The notes under the pieces were generated by a model. That model worked only from the letters and a program-made list of their open reading frames with translations, searched no databases and was not told the origin of the DNA. Position numbers and translations under genes: made by a program. 42,833 nucleotides of DNA. It comes from Eubacterium sp. GTDB lineage: Bacteria; Bacillota; Clostridia; Oscillospirales; Acutalibacteraceae. The stretch covers positions 1-42,833 of the forward strand of contig JAFLSA010000004.1 in assembly GCA_022511185.1 (NCBI GenBank), written 5' to 3'. Shown one piece after another: positions 9,775-18,649 of this stretch (position 1 is its first letter; every line of letters starts with the position of its first letter).

Positions 9775-10042
9775 CCCCTATACGTTTAAGTATAGGGACG
9801 TAATCTCTACGTGGTACCACCCTATTTCAGCAGAAGAATCTGCCCTTTAGCATCTATCAATGCCTTTGCCTGTAACGCAGCAACACGGCTGTTCCTATTA
9901 ATTCCTATTCAAAACAGCAACTCTGCAGAGAGCTATACACCAAATAATTTGTATTGACTTACACCGACCGTCAACTCTCTTAAACTAAATCATAAGGTCT
10001 TTTTCTGCTTCATAGTCTTTGCTTGGGTACTATTAAATTGTA
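9775..10042 (-). ncRNA. T-box leader upstream of leuA, probably leucine-specific
   Basis: Minus-strand AGGGTGGTACCACG (plus 9810-9823) is the conserved T-box; followed by terminator hairpin GTCCCTATACTTAAACGTATAGGGG plus T tract (plus 9775-9799). AGAGAG bulge and GGTCGGTG apical element present upstream. By hand fold, a CUC (Leu) codon at 9930-9932 lies in an internal loop of Stem I. Confidence 0.92.
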
Positions 10043-10047
10043 ATGAT

Positions 10048-10075
10048 ATTATAACAAATTTTAAAATTTTGTCAA
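10048..10075 (-). promoter_or_regulatory. Sigma-A type promoter for the leuA T-box transcript
   Basis: Minus strand TTGACA (10070-10075), 16 bp spacer, TATAAT (10048-10053). Confidence 0.85.
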
Positions 10076-10168
10076 GAGTTAAATGCTTGTGAACTCCACT
10101 TTTGATATAAACACTGATATTGTGTTATTTTTAAAGCAGTTGTGCCATTTTTGTTTTCGAGACTGTGC

Positions 10169-10846
10169 TCAAGATTCTTTGTTTATTAGTCTGTTTAAAA
10201 CGCTGTAATCTTCATAACTAAACATAATTTTTATATCCACAGGATTGCCTTCAACATAAAGCAAGGTGCATTTATTGCCAACCATGTGTTCTGTTGTGTA
10301 AACACGACCCACCTTTTCGTTTCCGGTCCATATGGAAAATTTACTGCCTCCGCCGTGTGTTTTAGTTATAATTTGCTCCGTATTTTCTCTTTCAAATAAA
10401 CTTACTTTATTTACATTGAAACGATAATACAGTTGATTTTTTGCTTTAATTTTACCGCTTCCAAGTGCTTCTCTTAACTCGTTATCATCAAAAGCAAGAA
10501 TGTTTATGGTATCTTCTTTTCTCCAAATTTTAAACTTTCCTAAATATAATTTTAGAGTAGTATCTTGTATTGTTACAATGTTATACATTGTTGGTGAAGG
10601 TGGTGCAGAATTCAATAATTCCATAAAGTTGTATTGAATAATTGAATTGCCCTTTTCTATGTTTGCCTTTTTTTCTGTTTCTTTTTTTATCTCTTCATTT
10701 CGCTCACCTTTTTTTAACAATCCAACAAAAACCCATAATAAAATAATTGGTGTTAAAAACCCCAAAAAGCCTAAAAATAAACTATCAGTTGCACCAAAAA
10801 CCCATACTCCGATTACGATACCGATTATTAATATTATTGTTGCCAT
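10169..10846 (-). CDS. Hypothetical protein with N-terminal two-TM region and soluble C-terminal domain
   Basis: ATIILIIGIVIGVWVFGATDSLFLGFLGFLTPIILLWVFVGLL then a soluble domain; ATG at 10846 behind aagagga. Confidence 0.7.
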   Translation of the reverse strand: MATIILIIGIVIGVWVFGATDSLFLGFLGFLTPIILLWVFVGLLKKGERNEEIKKETEKKANIEKGNSIIQYNFMELLNSAPPSPTMYNIVTIQDTTLKLYLGKFKIWRKEDTINILAFDDNELREALGSGKIKAKNQLYYRFNVNKVSLFERENTEQIITKTHGGGSKFSIWTGNEKVGRVYTTEHMVGNKCTLLYVEGNPVDIKIMFSYEDYSVLNRLINKES

Positions 10847-10873
10847 AATTATTTCCTCTTTTATATTACTATT

Positions 10874-10895
10874 ATTGCGCCTATATAGGTGCAAT
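10874..10895. promoter_or_regulatory. Palindromic operator candidate O1
   Basis: attgcgcctatataggtgcaat: inverted repeat with one mismatched pair; sits just downstream of minus-strand promoter TTGACT-N17-TATGAT. Confidence 0.65.
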
Positions 10896-10932
10896 TAAAT
10901 CATAACATACAGTTACAATAAAGTCAATATAA

Positions 10933-10954
10933 ATTGTTCTTATATGAGTGCAAC
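10933..10954. promoter_or_regulatory. Operator candidate O2, related to O1
   Basis: attgttcttatatgagtgcaac matches O1 at 16 of 22 positions in the same orientation; immediately upstream of the XRE regulator start. Confidence 0.5.
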
Positions 10955-10967
10955 GGAGGATGACTTT

Positions 10968-11198
10968 ATGAACGCTGAATTCGAAAAGAAATTAGGTAAA
11001 AATATAAGAAATCTAAGAGAGAAAAATAAAATTACGCAAGAAATATTATCTACTAAATTGCAATTATTAGGTTGCGATATTACTCGTTCTGCTGTTGCAA
11101 AAATCGAAGTTGGGCAAAGACATATTTATCCCGATGAAATTAAATTAATAAAAGAGATATTAAATGTGTCTTATGATGAAATATTTGATATAAAATAA
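10968..11198 (+). CDS. XRE-family HTH transcriptional regulator
   Basis: LGKNIRNLREKNKITQEILSTKLQLLGCDITRSAVAKIEVGQRHIYPDEIKLIKEILNVSYDEIF; ATG 10968 behind cggagga. Confidence 0.85.
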   Translation: MNAEFEKKLGKNIRNLREKNKITQEILSTKLQLLGCDITRSAVAKIEVGQRHIYPDEIKLIKEILNVSYDEIFDIK

Positions 11199-11259
11199 CT
11201 TCCAGTATTTTTAATACTCGTTTTTTGCACTTTGTGCAATATAGCTATTAGCAAAAAAC

Positions 11260-11293
11260 AGGGCAACTAAAATTGTATCATTTTAGTTGCCCT
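11260..11293. terminator. Bidirectional hairpin terminator
   Basis: agggcaactaaaa-ttgtatca-ttttagttgccct between convergent genes. Confidence 0.65.
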
Positions 11294-11325
11294 ATAGTGT
11301 TTATGGTTGAGAAAATCGAACCTAT

Positions 11326-11970
11326 TTATAGCAGTGAATATCCGTAACCGTTTGCAATAGCGTCTACCCTCTCGCCTGCTTTGCAGTGAGGACAGTCGTG
11401 CGGAGCATAAGCCTCATAGCCCGGTACGTCATTTTTATTAAATATTGTATTAACCTCTATTCCGTCAATGCTGTCTGCCGCTGAAAAGATTGAGGTCACG
11501 CCCACAGTTCTGCCGCCGTAATAACGCACGCTTTCCATTGCTCTTTCAATCGTTTTACCGCTCGTGATACAGGAAATCAGTATAACAACGTTTTTATCGC
11601 TAATGAGCTTTTTAAGATTATCACGGAAAATGATATTACCCTCTGTGTCATATTCAGGCCCTACGATATAAACGTCATTATCCGGGTTAGGATTGAACAT
11701 ATTAGGTCTTGAAAGCTCGTGTGCAAGATAAGCCCCGAGCGCCTGAGTTTCATAAAGGCATAAAACCGTATTTACTTTAATACTTCTCTCGTTATAATAC
11801 TGAGCCATAAGCATAGCTGCATCAACAGCTACGTTATGATTATGCTTAATATCAGACGTACCTATATAGCAGTTAAGATGAGTTGATGAGGAAATAAAAT
11901 GACCAGGCATTGCGTGAACAAACACCCGCTCATCTCTGTCTGAGGTTATTGTATAAATCGGTTTATCCAT
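11326..11970 (-). CDS. Phosphoribosyltransferase-family protein (orotate PRT-like)
   Basis: VVILISCITSGKTIERAMESVRYYGGRTVGVTSIFS resembles the PRPP-binding loop region; C-terminal CPHC pair. Confidence 0.65.
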   Translation of the reverse strand: MDKPIYTITSDRDERVFVHAMPGHFISSSTHLNCYIGTSDIKHNHNVAVDAAMLMAQYYNERSIKVNTVLCLYETQALGAYLAHELSRPNMFNPNPDNDVYIVGPEYDTEGNIIFRDNLKKLISDKNVVILISCITSGKTIERAMESVRYYGGRTVGVTSIFSAADSIDGIEVNTIFNKNDVPGYEAYAPHDCPHCKAGERVDAIANGYGYSLL

Positions 11971-12085
11971 AATAATATATGCTCCTTAAGGAATATTTTC
12001 ACTATAAATATTTTACCCCACAAAATGTATTTTTTCAACCAAGGTGTATATAAAAAATAATTTACAATATTTGTGGAAAATGAAC

Positions 12086-12116
12086 AAAGGAAACGGCAAA
12101 AAATTACCGTTTCCTT
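12086..12116 (-). terminator. Hairpin terminator after GH43 gene
   Basis: aaaggaaacgg...ccgtttccttt. Confidence 0.6.
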
Positions 12117-12123
12117 TTCTTTG

Positions 12124-13065
12124 TTATACTTTGTCCATATATCTTTCAGCTGTGATGATGCCGTCTTTTACGTTAAGCTTGCAGATTCTTGCATTTCGTC
12201 TGTCACCTGAAAGACCGTCATCCTCAACATCTCTTGCGTGGTAAACCGCATACCACTGACCTTTATATTTAATCATTGAATGGTGACCCGTGCCCTCTTC
12301 AAATTCATTTGCCTTAAGCACAGGGGCGTACGTATCATCATCCGGGTATTTTTCAAACTTGATTTTTGTCAGATCTGTTTCGTCAGTCTTTGCCCTTGCA
12401 TAGCCGATGTAATAAGTAGGTTGCTGATAGCAGTTACCCGAATACATAAGGTACTGCCAGTCACCCTCTTTGAAATAAAATGCGCCCTCGATCGTATGCC
12501 AGTTTACGCCCTTTTCATATCTGTCCCTCATATAGACATCCTCGTCAAGAGTAGGAACTACGAGAGTAACAGGCTTGCCCTCAGCCGTTTGGGGATCAAG
12601 AAGTCTGTCAACAACTATATAAGTACCGGGTCTTTCGCCGTCAAAGCGGTTTGTTGAATAGAAAATGAAAAGACCGCTTTCATTTTTAACAACGTGGGAG
12701 TCGATTGAAAACGGATGCAAAAGCTGCTTTGCATTTTCAAACGGACCGAGCGGACTTTTACTGCTTGAAACGTGCATAGTCTGCCTGTGACCGCCCTTGT
12801 CAGGCGTATCGCCGTAAAATTCAAACGAACAGTACATATAATATGTGCCGTCAATTTCAATCACCGACGGCGCCCAGAAATCCTGAACGTCAGGATATGT
12901 AAATACCATTCCGTGAAATTTCCAATCGCCGAAAAGGTCATCGGCATAGTACGCATAAATTCCGTCATCGCCCGTGGTGTAAATATAAAATTTACCGTTG
13001 CTTTCGAGAATAAACGGGTCAGCCTGACCGATATAATGTTCTTTATCAATTTTCAAAAGGTGCAT
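12124..13065 (-). CDS. Glycoside hydrolase family 43-like protein
   Basis: QADPFILESNGKFYIYTTGDDG, FWAPSVIEIDGTYYMYCS, SIDSHVVKNESGLFIFYS, WHTIEGAFYFKEGDWQYLMYSGNCY, GTGHHSMIKYKGQWYAVYHAR. Confidence 0.88.
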   Translation of the reverse strand: MHLLKIDKEHYIGQADPFILESNGKFYIYTTGDDGIYAYYADDLFGDWKFHGMVFTYPDVQDFWAPSVIEIDGTYYMYCSFEFYGDTPDKGGHRQTMHVSSSKSPLGPFENAKQLLHPFSIDSHVVKNESGLFIFYSTNRFDGERPGTYIVVDRLLDPQTAEGKPVTLVVPTLDEDVYMRDRYEKGVNWHTIEGAFYFKEGDWQYLMYSGNCYQQPTYYIGYARAKTDETDLTKIKFEKYPDDDTYAPVLKANEFEEGTGHHSMIKYKGQWYAVYHARDVEDDGLSGDRRNARICKLNVKDGIITAERYMDKV

Positions 13066-13146
13066 AAAATTTCTCCGTTGCTGTAATATGGCAGTATTAT
13101 ACTATTTAAAAATTGATATTACAATACGAAATTGAGAAAAAACAAA

Positions 13147-13692
13147 CTATTTTACAAATCTTTTTAGCCGATTTACAAGTACCGATGCGATAACAATCTT
13201 AACCGCATCAGGCAAAAGAAACGGTAAAACACAAGTTGAAAAGGCAGAAAGAAACGTAACCTTATATGCAATCACAAACCATATCGTGCCAAACAAATAT
13301 AAGACCAATTCGCCGATTACCATAAAAATAATATTCTGCCATAGCCTTCTGCCGATTTTTTCTGCGGCAAATCCGACTATCAGCGACGTAAAAATAAAGC
13401 CGACGATATATCCGCCTGTAGGTCCTGTTACTGCGGCAATACCGCTTTTAAAGCCTGTAAAGATTGGAAGCCCTACCATACCTAAAAGGATATAAATTAT
13501 AACAGTGAGTGTGCCTCTTTTCCAGCCGAGTAAGCCTGCAGTCAGGCAGACTGCAAAGGTCTGAAGCGTTATTGACACGGTAAGCGGAATGGCTATCCAC
13601 GAGCACACACAAATTAGCGCCGCAAACAAGCCTATGTAAACTATATCGAGTGTTTTAAATTTTTTCCTTCTATTCTCTTCGCTCACAAGCAT
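13147..13692 (-). CDS. bioY: Biotin transporter BioY
   Basis: IPLTVSITLQTFAVCLTAGLLGWKRGTLTVIIYILLGMVGLPIFTGFKSGIAAVTGPTGGYIVGFI. Start is ATG 13692, or GTG 13686, which has better SD spacing. Confidence 0.93.
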   Translation of the reverse strand: MLVSEENRRKKFKTLDIVYIGLFAALICVCSWIAIPLTVSITLQTFAVCLTAGLLGWKRGTLTVIIYILLGMVGLPIFTGFKSGIAAVTGPTGGYIVGFIFTSLIVGFAAEKIGRRLWQNIIFMVIGELVLYLFGTIWFVIAYKVTFLSAFSTCVLPFLLPDAVKIVIASVLVNRLKRFVK

Positions 13693-13711
13693 CTCTCCTT
13701 CTTTTTTGAAG

Positions 13712-13740
13712 ATTATGCCATTTGCAAAACTTATTGTCAA
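13712..13740 (-). promoter_or_regulatory. bioY promoter
   Basis: Minus strand TTGACA (13735-13740), 17 bp spacer, CATAAT (13712-13717). Confidence 0.75.
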
Positions 13741-13765
13741 CTTTTTGTTGTTTTTAGGTTTACAA
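13734..13765. promoter_or_regulatory. BirA-type biotin operator
   Basis: Minus strand TTGTAAAC-N16-GTTGACAA, matching the known Firmicutes BirA site pattern and overlapping the -35 box of bioY. Confidence 0.85.
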
Positions 13766-13862
13766 TTTAAAAATAATGTAAAACAAAATAATTTTTGTTG
13801 AATATTGTATTTTAATAATATATAATTTATTGTGCAGATAGTCTTTACATATGGAGGACACT

Positions 13863-16412
13863 ATGATGAAAAAAGGGTTATCATTACTTTTAAGCATTGT
13901 AATGCTTTTATCAGTTATGACAGGCTTTGCTACTACTGCTCATGCTGCTACACAAAATTATACCTCCGGTGACCTTTCGGTAACACTTGATACCGACTCC
14001 GGTTTATTGACAGTCAGTGGTAACGGCTACGGTTCAAACTATTCGACAACCAATATGCCGTGGAATTCAAACAAAAGCAGTATCAGAAATATCGTTATAG
14101 AAAGCGGCGTTAAAAATATCGGTACATATTGGTTTTACGGATGTACCAATCTGGACTCTATAGTTTTCAGTGAAAACAGTACAGTTGAGGAAATCGGAAA
14201 CTATGCCTTTTACAACTGCAGCAACTCTACTTTCTGGCTTAATCTGCCCGCAAGCTTAAAAACAATAGGTACTAACGCCTTCAACAATACAGGCTTTAAC
14301 TGGGTTACGTTTGATTCTCCTCAGATATCAATACAAACAAATTCCTTCGGTCAGACAGGCTGGGCACAATTTTTAGGATTAACAGGCAGTGGTGTAAAGG
14401 ATTTTGTTGATGCCGGTAAAAAGCTTGGGTATAACTGGAGATATCTTTGCCTTAGAGATCATTCATATACTGTAATTGAACACTCTGACCCAACCTGTAC
14501 CGACAACGGCTATAACATATACAAATGCGCAGAATGTGACACTGATTCTTATACAGAAAGTGTTGAGGCGTTAGGTCACAACTTTACAAGCTCAACTCCG
14601 ACAAAGCGCGGTTCGTTTGCTTATATGTGCTCAAGATGTAATTTGAAAAATCTTGAGGTAAGTGCACTCGGACTGCTGATTGACTTTGAGAATGCTATCA
14701 GTCACGATAATGATAATTCTCCATATAATCAATCAAATTACAACGGTAACTTTGACGTTTACCTTGACGGTTATGTTAATGCGAAGGACTTCATTTTAAT
14801 TAAAAATGAGGCAAAAAATGTTGACGTTACCAACAAGCAGACAACTATCAATACAAACACAAAATACCAGACAATCGACGGCTTTGGCGCTTCTGCTGCT
14901 TGGTGGGCGCAGGATATCGGACGCTGGAGCGATGAGAAGATTGACGTTGTAACCGAGCTTCTTTACGGTGAAACAGGTGCAGGACTTGATATTTACCGCT
15001 ACAATTTAGGTGGCGGCTCTGAAAACGATACTTCAATCGGTGATTGGAGAAGACGTGCTGAGGATTTTCTTTCCCCGTCAAGTGATATCAATAATCCTGC
15101 TACATATGATTGGAATGCCGATGCGGCTGCACAGAGAGTGCTTGCTTCTGCACAAAGAGTAAACAGTAATTTAAAAGTAACCTTGTTTTCTAACACTCCT
15201 CCTGTTTCTATCACAAAAAACGGTAAGGCCTATTGCGACCCGCAGTATACTGAAAAAACAGGCGGCATATTTGGCTCATCAACTAAAGTAGTCTACCAAG
15301 AAAATCTTGACAGCAGTAAGTATCAATCCTTTGCAACATATCTTGCTAACTGTGCTGAGTATTTTATTGATAAGGGTTATAACGTAACAGAAATTTCTCC
15401 GATCAATGAGCCGGGATGGTCCTGGGACGGTCCTTCACAGGAGGGTTGCCATTACTCTGCGGACAGCGCAAGAAACTTTTACAACAACTATATGATACCA
15501 ACTGTTCAGAGCAGAGCAAAGCTAAATAACAAGGTTGGAGTTTCTGTCTGGGAGTGCGAACAGCTTCAGATTAATTCAAGAGACAATAACGATGACTATT
15601 ACAAAAAGTTTTTACCGTATATGTTCTCTTCTGTTACCACCGGATACCCAACCAGTAATAGATACGGAAACTATAACAGCAACATAAGAAGCTATGTTGA
15701 CAGCTTTGATACACATTCATACTGGGCAAGCACGGCTGAAAGACAAACTACTGCTAATGATATTTCAGGCAGCAACTATTCAGCAATCAAAAAGGTACGC
15801 TGCACAGAGTACTGCCAGATGACAAACGACGGCAGTTCAAACGTTCTCGGCTACCTTAACAGTCCTGACAACGGTGGTGACGGTAACGGCATGGATATCT
15901 ATTTCGGTCTTGCTCTTGCCGACATTATTTATCAGGATATGACAATCCTTAATGCTTCGGAATGGGATTGGTGGACTGCCTGCAGCGGCGGTATATATCC
16001 TGACGGACTCGTTTATGTTGACTATAACAACCCTGATAACGTACAGACAGCAAAGAGGCTTTGGGTTATGGGCAACTACGCAAAGTTCATTGAAGAGGGC
16101 GCTACAAGGGTTCAAGTAACAACAGGCAGCAGCTTTGGTAAAAACATCACCACAGCAAAGACCTACGACAGTGATAAAATCAACTATATTGAGCAGACTG
16201 CTTATCAGAATCCTGACGGCTCAATAGTAGTTGTTTACATCAATAATTCTGACACAGATGAATACACAACCTTCGGCACTGCATACAGCACATTTGAAAC
16301 ATATGTAACAGATGCCACACATGATCTTGCAAAGTATCAGTCAGGCAATGCACAAAACACTGTTGTACATATTCCTCACAAGTCAGTAACAACAGTTGTA
16401 CTTGAAAAGTAA
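13863..16412 (+). CDS. Secreted multidomain GH30-family glycoside hydrolase with N-terminal leucine-rich-repeat region and internal dockerin-like half motif
   Basis: Signal peptide MKKGLSLLLSIVMLLSVMTGFATTAHA; LRR_5/BspA-like repeats (IGTYWFYGCTNLDSIVFSENSTVEEIGNYAFYNCS); CTDNGYNIYKCAECD...ALGHNF segment; FDVYLDGYVNAKDFILI; GH30 domain TIDGFGASAAWW...ISPINEPGWSW...CTEYCQM. Confidence 0.88.
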   Translation: MMKKGLSLLLSIVMLLSVMTGFATTAHAATQNYTSGDLSVTLDTDSGLLTVSGNGYGSNYSTTNMPWNSNKSSIRNIVIESGVKNIGTYWFYGCTNLDSIVFSENSTVEEIGNYAFYNCSNSTFWLNLPASLKTIGTNAFNNTGFNWVTFDSPQISIQTNSFGQTGWAQFLGLTGSGVKDFVDAGKKLGYNWRYLCLRDHSYTVIEHSDPTCTDNGYNIYKCAECDTDSYTESVEALGHNFTSSTPTKRGSFAYMCSRCNLKNLEVSALGLLIDFENAISHDNDNSPYNQSNYNGNFDVYLDGYVNAKDFILIKNEAKNVDVTNKQTTINTNTKYQTIDGFGASAAWWAQDIGRWSDEKIDVVTELLYGETGAGLDIYRYNLGGGSENDTSIGDWRRRAEDFLSPSSDINNPATYDWNADAAAQRVLASAQRVNSNLKVTLFSNTPPVSITKNGKAYCDPQYTEKTGGIFGSSTKVVYQENLDSSKYQSFATYLANCAEYFIDKGYNVTEISPINEPGWSWDGPSQEGCHYSADSARNFYNNYMIPTVQSRAKLNNKVGVSVWECEQLQINSRDNNDDYYKKFLPYMFSSVTTGYPTSNRYGNYNSNIRSYVDSFDTHSYWASTAERQTTANDISGSNYSAIKKVRCTEYCQMTNDGSSNVLGYLNSPDNGGDGNGMDIYFGLALADIIYQDMTILNASEWDWWTACSGGIYPDGLVYVDYNNPDNVQTAKRLWVMGNYAKFIEEGATRVQVTTGSSFGKNITTAKTYDSDKINYIEQTAYQNPDGSIVVVYINNSDTDEYTTFGTAYSTFETYVTDATHDLAKYQSGNAQNTVVHIPHKSVTTVVLEK

Positions 16413-16426
16413 AAAATGACATCAAA

Positions 16427-16452
16427 AAAAGGAGTGCTTCGGCACTCCTTTT
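16427..16452. terminator. UUCG tetraloop terminator
   Basis: aaaaggagtgc-ttcg-gcactcctttt. Confidence 0.9.
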
Positions 16453-16455
16453 GTT

Positions 16456-16905
16456 TTATAAAAACTGTCTTACATCAGTTGCCAGCCTGTCCTCAATCTG
16501 AACAAGTCTGCCTGTGATATCTCTTGACTTTTCATCTGCACTTTTGTACTGATTAAGATATCGGCTGAGTGATTTTACACCCATATTGCACCCGTCGGTA
16601 ATTAAATCTGCAACCGTACTGTCAGAGCCGTCAACAGCCATTTTCATATTCGTCTTCATCCAGCTCATACCCTTTGCCATAGGGTTAGGATTTTTGCCCT
16701 CGTCATTATGCTCATTTAAAAGCACGAGGATTTCATCCTTGAGCTTTTCATGCTGAGTCTTGCTGTCGTGAAGAAGATTTCTGAAATCACTGTTTTTCAC
16801 GTCATCAATAACGTCATCAATTGCCGATATACCCATTTTGATACCCGAATCGCATTCCTTAAGGAGCTTTACGGTATCGCCGTCAGCACCGTTTTTATCA
16901 ACCAT
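16456..16905 (-). CDS. Hypothetical helical-bundle protein (possibly ferritin-like/DUF2383-like)
   Basis: 149 aa, predicted mostly helical by residue pattern; no firm family call. Confidence 0.5.
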   Translation of the reverse strand: MVDKNGADGDTVKLLKECDSGIKMGISAIDDVIDDVKNSDFRNLLHDSKTQHEKLKDEILVLLNEHNDEGKNPNPMAKGMSWMKTNMKMAVDGSDSTVADLITDGCNMGVKSLSRYLNQYKSADEKSRDITGRLVQIEDRLATDVRQFL

Positions 16906-16982
16906 ACTATCCCTGCTTTCATAAATTACTATTATAAAGTATTTGCAGCAAAGATAATATTATTCATAATGTTATGTTAAGC

Positions 16983-17435
16983 CTACACTTGATATTTAAT
17001 TTTCTTATATTCATTGTTTTTAAAATCAAACATTTCAATATGCGGATGACTGTTTTCATATACCCACTTTTTTATTAACGTGGGCTTTATTTCATATAAA
17101 ACCTCTGAATCTAATAATGAATACATTTTATAGGAACCCGGAAAACAATTTTTATATTCTTTAATAAATTCCGAATTATCAACAGGCTTTCCTAATTCTC
17201 TGCAAATCCCCTCAATTTGAATATTATCTATACAAAGAGAAACATTAGGATTATTTTCAATCTGTCGGCACTTTTCAAAATTTCTGTCAGTCTGGAAATA
17301 AAAAATACCATTAATTAAAACTATACTCATTGTCCTTGATGTGACCTTATCATCTAAAGATGTTGACAACACCATCGTTTTATAAGTTCCTAATTCATTG
17401 TAAAAATCACTTAATTCACTATTAAATTTTTCCAA
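16983..17435 (-). CDS. Pyridoxamine 5'-phosphate oxidase-family protein
   Basis: TMVLSTSLDDKVTSRTMSIVLINGIFYFQTDRNFEKCRQIENNPNVSLCIDNIQIEGICRELG. Confidence 0.75.
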   Translation of the reverse strand: MEKFNSELSDFYNELGTYKTMVLSTSLDDKVTSRTMSIVLINGIFYFQTDRNFEKCRQIENNPNVSLCIDNIQIEGICRELGKPVDNSEFIKEYKNCFPGSYKMYSLLDSEVLYEIKPTLIKKWVYENSHPHIEMFDFKNNEYKKIKYQV

Positions 17436-17568
17436 AACTTACAGCTCCTCTCCAAGCATATTCACAATTATTATATCAAAACACAGATACATTGCAACGA
17501 ATAAATATTCCTTTTCAATGATTTGACCTAAAACAACACAAATAGTATACTGTATTTGAGGTGATGAA

Positions 17569-18270
17569 ATGAAGGTAATCGTATTTGATTTAGGCGGAAC
17601 ATTGATGGAATTTCAGAATATGCCATTGTCGTGGGTAAATTATTATAAGAAAGGCTTTGAAAGCATTGCAAAAGCATTGAATAATAATATATCGAATGAT
17701 GATATTGATTTATCCGTTGAAATTATGAAATCATATAATCCGCGTGTAAATTACCGTGAAATTGAATATACATCTCAATTTATATTTGAAGAGAGCTTAA
17801 AGCACTGGAAGGGTGATATAGATATCGAAAAGGCAATTAAAATTTTCTTTGACGGTATTAATCTTATGGCTGTGATTTACAGAGATTCAATTGATATGCT
17901 GAAATATTTAAAGTCGCAGGGTTATATCATTTGCGCTCTTACTGACATTCCAAGTGCTATGCCTGATAAATATTTTAAGGATAGAATATCCGAACTGTTA
18001 AAGCATATTGATTTATATGTTTCATCTCAGTCCTGCGGATACAGAAAGCCGAACCCATATGGCATTAAATTGATAGCAGACAATTATAATGTTAGGCTAA
18101 GTGATTTAATATTTGTCGGTGATGAAGAAAAGGACAAGAAGTTATCTGAGAAAATCGGCTGTAAATTCTATCTGATTGACAGAAAAGAGGAAAACAAAAA
18201 CGCAGACATACACAATATGCTTGACCTGAAGAACATATTAAAATGTTCCCTTCCTCTTGAAGTAAAGTGA
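17569..18270 (+). CDS. HAD-family hydrolase
   Basis: VFDLGGTLMEF, ALTDIPSA, YRKPNPYGIKLIAD, IFVGDEEKDKKLSEKIG. Confidence 0.88.
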   Translation: MKVIVFDLGGTLMEFQNMPLSWVNYYKKGFESIAKALNNNISNDDIDLSVEIMKSYNPRVNYREIEYTSQFIFEESLKHWKGDIDIEKAIKIFFDGINLMAVIYRDSIDMLKYLKSQGYIICALTDIPSAMPDKYFKDRISELLKHIDLYVSSQSCGYRKPNPYGIKLIADNYNVRLSDLIFVGDEEKDKKLSEKIGCKFYLIDRKEENKNADIHNMLDLKNILKCSLPLEVK

Positions 18271-18358
18271 ACTATTGCAACGTCTAACCACTCTTAGCCT
18301 TCTCCTCAAGGGGAAGACTTTTGTGTTATTCTCTCACAATGCATAACTTAGAGATAAA

Positions 18359-18386
18359 AAAAGCATACTGCATTTGCAGTATGCTT
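18359..18386. terminator. Hairpin terminator between HAD hydrolase and ferredoxin
   Basis: aaagcatactgca/tgcagtatgcttt inverted repeat with T run. Confidence 0.75.
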
Positions 18387-18407
18387 TTGCTTATTATATG
18401 TACATTA

Positions 18408-18578
18408 TTATTCCTGTGCAGGAGCGCTTACAGGACAAGCACTTTCGCATGCACCACACTCAATACAAGTAGCAGCGTCGATAACGAACTTGCCATCACC
18501 CTCTGAAATAGCGTCTACAGGACATTCACCAGCGCATGCGCCGCATGAAATGCAATCATCAGAAATTACGTATGCCAT
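18408..18578 (-). CDS. 2[4Fe-4S] ferredoxin
   Basis: CISCGACAGECP and CIECGACESACP; ATG 18578 behind ggaggtg. Confidence 0.95.
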   Translation of the reverse strand: MAYVISDDCISCGACAGECPVDAISEGDGKFVIDAATCIECGACESACPVSAPAQE

Positions 18579-18649
18579 TAAAGATACACCTCCCACATCA
18601 AACTTCTACAAATAATATAACAGTATATGAGCAAAAAATCAAGTGATTT

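Noticed and set aside
9650-9850. 66 aa plus-strand ORF over the T-box terminator
   Set aside because: Explained by leuA 5' end and the T-box leader on the other strand.
12280-13086. Plus- and minus-strand ORFs of 62-125 aa inside the GH43 gene
   Set aside because: Overlapped by a well-supported CDS; no domain motifs.
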